Program-made: the position numbers and the translations under genes
Notes under the pieces: generated by a model
The model's database searches: none
Told to the model about the DNA's origin: nothing
Seen by the model: the letters and a program-made list of their open reading frames with translations, nothing else
Shown here: positions 34,959 through 37,345 of the stretch, in pieces
Position numbering within the stretch: position 1 is the stretch's first letter
Layout of the letters: the number at the start of each line of letters is the position of its first letter
Source of the DNA: Bacillus sp. (in: firmicutes)
Lineage (GTDB): Bacteria > Bacillota > Bacilli > Bacillales > Salisediminibacteriaceae
Direction: 5' to 3'
NCBI GenBank assembly: GCA_021208645.1
Contig: JAJOJL010000128.1
Span: 1-37,345 of the forward strand
DNA length: 37,345 nucleotides

Positions 34959-35187
34959 CTTCTTCATATAATTTTTGCCGAGTAGCCATAGCCGAACGGT
35001 GGCAATAAAAAGCACTAAGCAATAAAGTTACTAAGAGACCAATCATCATTCCTTGTTGTTCTACTATAATAGCACCAGGGATGACTAATCCAATACTAAG
35101 AAAACCACTTAAAGCCAACAAAATAAACGCAAAACGTTTTAAATCGATTACTTTATTTTGCAACTCTTTCATTTGTTTATCAGACAT
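34954..35187 (-). CDS. YrhC-like small membrane protein
   Basis: A 77-residue protein with a short polar start (MSDKQMKELQNKVIDLKRFA) and two membrane segments (about residues 17-37 and 46-62), then a charged tail (RSAMATRQKLYEEE). Length and the KRFAFILLALSGFL segment resemble the YrhC family of Bacilli (B. subtilis YrhC, encoded after the mccA-mccB cysteine genes), whose function is unknown. The assignment is from memory of the family and moderate. Start ATG 35187, six bases after GAGGTG, is preferred over the two upstream in-frame starts. Confidence 0.65.
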   Translation of the reverse strand: MSDKQMKELQNKVIDLKRFAFILLALSGFLSIGLVIPGAIIVEQQGMMIGLLVTLLLSAFYCHRSAMATRQKLYEEE

Positions 35188-35479
35188 TATCATCACCTCT
35201 TTGTTTTTGAATATATATTAATGTCAACGAGTATATCCTTTAGATAGCATGTTTATATATGAAACTATAAAAATATTATATCACGTCTACTAATATATTT
35301 ATGTGGTAATTATGTCCACTCTTATATAAACATTAATCAACTAGCACATTTTTTTTGACATATTTATTACTAATAATGGAATAGTAACAGTAACAAGGAC
35401 AAACAATAATCAAATCAGTGTATTCCGACCTTTTATGTGGTATATTATTATCGAGAAAACTTTATTGGAGGTAATGAAC

Positions 35480-36736
35480 GTGAGCAGCCAAAGTATCATA
35501 AAAGATAAAAACCTTGCACCTAGCGGGCACCTTAAGATTGATTGGGTAAAAGAACATATGCCTGTATTAAATAGAATACGAGAGGAATTTGAGGAAACAA
35601 AACCTTTTCAAGGTTTAAAAGTAGCTATTTCTTTACACTTAGAGGCAAAAACTGCTTATTTAGCAAAGGTTGTCCAAGCTGGCGGGGCCGATGTATATAT
35701 TACAGGTAGTAATCCATTATCAACACAAGATGATGTTTGTGCTGCACTAGCAGAAAGTGGAATAACTGTCTTTTCTAAGTACAATCCTTCTCCAGAAGAG
35801 TATAAAGATCATTTAATTAAAACTTTAGAAGTAAAACCAGATCTTATTATTGATGATGGTGGAGATTTAGTAACGGTTCTTCACTCAGAACGAAAAGATC
35901 TCCTTGAAAATATTCGTGGTGGTTGTGAAGAAACGACTACTGGTGTAATCCGAAACAAAGCTTTAGAAAAAACTGGTGAATTATCCTTTCCAATGGTTTC
36001 AGTAAACGACGCTTATTGTAAGCATTTATTTGATAACCGTTACGGAACTGGTCAATCTGTTTGGGACGGAATCAATCGTACAACAAATTTAATTGTCGCT
36101 GGAAAGACTGTAGTTGTTATTGGTTATGGTTGGTGTGGAAGAGGAGTCGCCCTTCGCGCTAAAGGTCTTGGAGCGAAAGTAATTGTTACTGAAATTGATG
36201 GTATTAAAGCGATCGAAGCATATATGGATGGCTTTGAAGTGATGTCCTTAAATGAAGCTGCCAAATTTGGTGATTACTTTGTAACTGTTACAGGTAACAG
36301 AGATGTTATTCGAGGCGAGCATATTGAAAACATGAAAGATGGAGCCATTCTATCTAATGCAGGTCACTTTGATATTGAAATCAATAAACCGGAGCTTGAA
36401 GAATTATCCACTTCTAAACGTACAGTAAGAAAAGACATTGAAGAGTTTGTTATGAAAGATGGCCGGAAAATTTACTTACTAGCGGAAGGACGTCTTGTTA
36501 ACCTAGCTGCAGGAGATGGACACCCTGCTGAAATAATGGATATGACGTTTGCTTTACAAGCTATATCTTTAAAGTACGTTAACGACCATTACAAAGAAAT
36601 AGGTAACCGAGTAGTCGGCGTTCCTTACGAACTAGATGAAAAGGTAGCCAAGTTAAAGCTAGAAGCCCTTGATATAGAAATTGATACATTAACAGAAGAA
36701 CAAATAAAGTACTTAGAAAGCTGGAAAGAAGAGTAA
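35480..36736 (+). CDS. ahcY: Adenosylhomocysteinase (S-adenosylhomocysteine hydrolase)
   Basis: Splits S-adenosylhomocysteine into adenosine and homocysteine, with bound NAD. The protein of about 418 residues is of the shorter bacterial/archaeal type. It has the NAD-binding VVIGYGWCGRGVALRAKGLG (near residue 215), the substrate region ISLHLEAKTAYLAKVVQAGG, EETTTGVIRNKA, VNDAYCKHLFDNRYGTGQSV and the C-terminal EGRLVNLAAGDGHPAEIMDM. I chose GTG 35480, seven bases after GGAGGT; ATG 35474 is only two bases from it. B. subtilis lacks this gene and recycles SAH by MtnN and LuxS, so this is a distinguishing trait. The converging neighbour is an MTA/SAH deaminase-like amidohydrolase. No SAH riboswitch was seen in the AT-rich leader (35197-35479). 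Confidence 0.95.
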   Translation: MSSQSIIKDKNLAPSGHLKIDWVKEHMPVLNRIREEFEETKPFQGLKVAISLHLEAKTAYLAKVVQAGGADVYITGSNPLSTQDDVCAALAESGITVFSKYNPSPEEYKDHLIKTLEVKPDLIIDDGGDLVTVLHSERKDLLENIRGGCEETTTGVIRNKALEKTGELSFPMVSVNDAYCKHLFDNRYGTGQSVWDGINRTTNLIVAGKTVVVIGYGWCGRGVALRAKGLGAKVIVTEIDGIKAIEAYMDGFEVMSLNEAAKFGDYFVTVTGNRDVIRGEHIENMKDGAILSNAGHFDIEINKPELEELSTSKRTVRKDIEEFVMKDGRKIYLLAEGRLVNLAAGDGHPAEIMDMTFALQAISLKYVNDHYKEIGNRVVGVPYELDEKVAKLKLEALDIEIDTLTEEQIKYLESWKEE

Positions 36737-36747
36737 TTATTATTAAA

Positions 36748-36797
36748 ACCCCCTTTGCGAGAAGACTATGTGCTTCTTTTGCAAAGGGGGTCTTTTC
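36748..36797 (+). terminator. Terminator of ahcY
   Basis: ACCCCCTTTGC (36748-36758) pairs with GCAAAGGGGGT (36781-36791), with inner arms AGAAG/CTTCT, followed by CTTTTC. It lies 11 bases after the ahcY stop. Confidence 0.9.
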
Positions 36798-36848
36798 AAT
36801 TATGAATAGCAATCACTCTCATACATCCACAATTTCTATTAAAGTAGC

Positions 36849-37345
36849 CTAAACGTTAAATGTTTTAACTAATTGATTCACTTCATAAATAACCTTTTCC
36901 TCATCTACAGTTGTACATTCTCTATTTTTTACAACCTGCTTTCCTTGTACGAAAACATCTTTCACATCTCTTCCAGAAGCAGAATAGACAATGTGAGAGA
37001 CTGGATCGTATTTAGGTTGAAAAAATACTTGGTTCGTATCCATTATAATGAAATCAGCTTCTTTCCCAACTTCTAAGCTACCGATTTTTTCATCAAGCCA
37101 CAACGCAGATGCCCCATCAATTGTTGCTAATTCCAATGCTTTTTGAGCGGGAATAACGGTTGAGTCAAAATTCACACCTTTATGTAAAATGGCTACTTGT
37201 TTTAACTCCTCAAAGAGATCCAAATTATTGTTCGAAGCGGAACTGTCCGTTCCCAAAGAAACATTAATCCCCTTTTCAAGCATCTTTGGCAATGGAGCGA
37301 CACCACTCGCCAATTTTAAATTGCTAATGATATTATGAGAAATTT
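36849..37345 (-). CDS. mtaD: 5-methylthioadenosine/S-adenosylhomocysteine deaminase-like amidohydrolase (partial, 5' end outside window)
   Basis: The C-terminal part (about 165 residues) of an amidohydrolase of the MtaD/guanine-deaminase group. From the window edge the frame reads SHNIISNLKLASGVAPLPKM, the substrate-binding HNxxSNxKLASG motif. It continues with GTDSSASNNNLDLFEELK, holding the metal-binding Asp, and LEVGKEADFIIMD near the C-terminal beta-domain. The ORF is open to the right edge, so the N-terminal metal HxH lies outside. With convergent ahcY it suggests two ways to dispose of SAH or adenosine. Family members deaminate several adenosine derivatives, so the substrate is inferred. 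Confidence 0.85.
   Translation of the reverse strand, partial: ISHNIISNLKLASGVAPLPKMLEKGINVSLGTDSSASNNNLDLFEELKQVAILHKGVNFDSTVIPAQKALELATIDGASALWLDEKIGSLEVGKEADFIIMDTNQVFFQPKYDPVSHIVYSASGRDVKDVFVQGKQVVKNRECTTVDEEKVIYEVNQLVKTFNV

Noticed and set aside
35197-35479. Riboswitch upstream of ahcY
   Set aside because: The region is AT-rich without a convincing conserved stem or terminator; no SAM or SAH riboswitch core was recognised.
1-37345. CRISPR arrays, tRNA or rRNA genes, insertion sequences, prophage genes
   Set aside because: None were seen: no regularly spaced repeats, no cloverleaf-like or rRNA sequence, and no transposase or integrase motifs.

Overview
The window is chromosomal DNA of a low-GC, endospore-forming member of the Bacillaceae. 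Evidence: an intact comE locus in Bacillus order (holA, yqzM, comEC, comEB, comEA, divergent comER), the yqeH-aroE-yqeI-nadD-yqeK-rsfS-yqeM cluster, the sporulation proteins Sda and SigK, Gram-positive Shine-Dalgarno sequences, and many TTG/GTG starts. A complete seven-gene Mrp Na+/H+ antiporter, S-adenosylhomocysteine hydrolase, a DHH-CBS-nucleotidyltransferase fusion and a selenoprotein point away from B. subtilis itself. They fit alkaliphilic or halotolerant, selenium-using relatives (genera such as Anaerobacillus, Evansella or Salipaludibacillus are a guess).

Layout. 1-6060: DNA polymerase III delta (partial), yqzM and the competence locus. 6085-10704 (minus): one compact operon for NAD and shikimate synthesis, Ap4A hydrolysis and ribosome assembly. 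10705-11286: a cluster of DnaA boxes in front of sda. 11868-17625 (plus): mrpABCDEFG. 17711-22471 (minus): CdaR-type regulator, glycolate oxidase subunits GlcD and GlcF, and a methyltransferase. 22505-24000: phosphatidylserine decarboxylase and synthase, divergently arranged. 24080-26612: a multidomain tRNA nucleotidyltransferase of the A-adding type. 26759-27469: deoD, followed directly by a structured GC-rich repeat element. 27850-29526 (minus): sigK and two small coiled-coil proteins. 29659-31735 (minus): a HAD hydrolase, a hidden HesB-like selenoprotein and a two-PRC-barrel protein. 31837-37345: S9 peptidase, an HPr-like protein without the active histidine, a CoA-type NUDIX hydrolase, a YrhC-like protein, ahcY, and a partial MTA/SAH deaminase.

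The main find is the short minus-strand gene at 30820-30537. It reads as a HesB/IscA-like protein in which an in-frame TGA (30727-30725) sits exactly at the conserved cysteine of the FAGMG-C-GGP motif, and a SECIS-like hairpin lies at the right distance downstream. Ordinary ORF calling misses it because of the TGA and because a separate one-base frameshift cuts the reading frame near its end.

A second window-wide feature is data quality. About eleven single-base frameshifts break genes that are normally intact (comEC, comEB, yqeK, mrpD twice, a methyltransferase, cdaR, the tRNA nucleotidyltransferase, sigK twice, the selenoprotein). Several lie in runs of 7-8 A/T, and the reconstructed proteins have normal family lengths, so uncorrected long-read errors are the simplest explanation. 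I annotate these genes over their full reconstructed extent and mark the break points.
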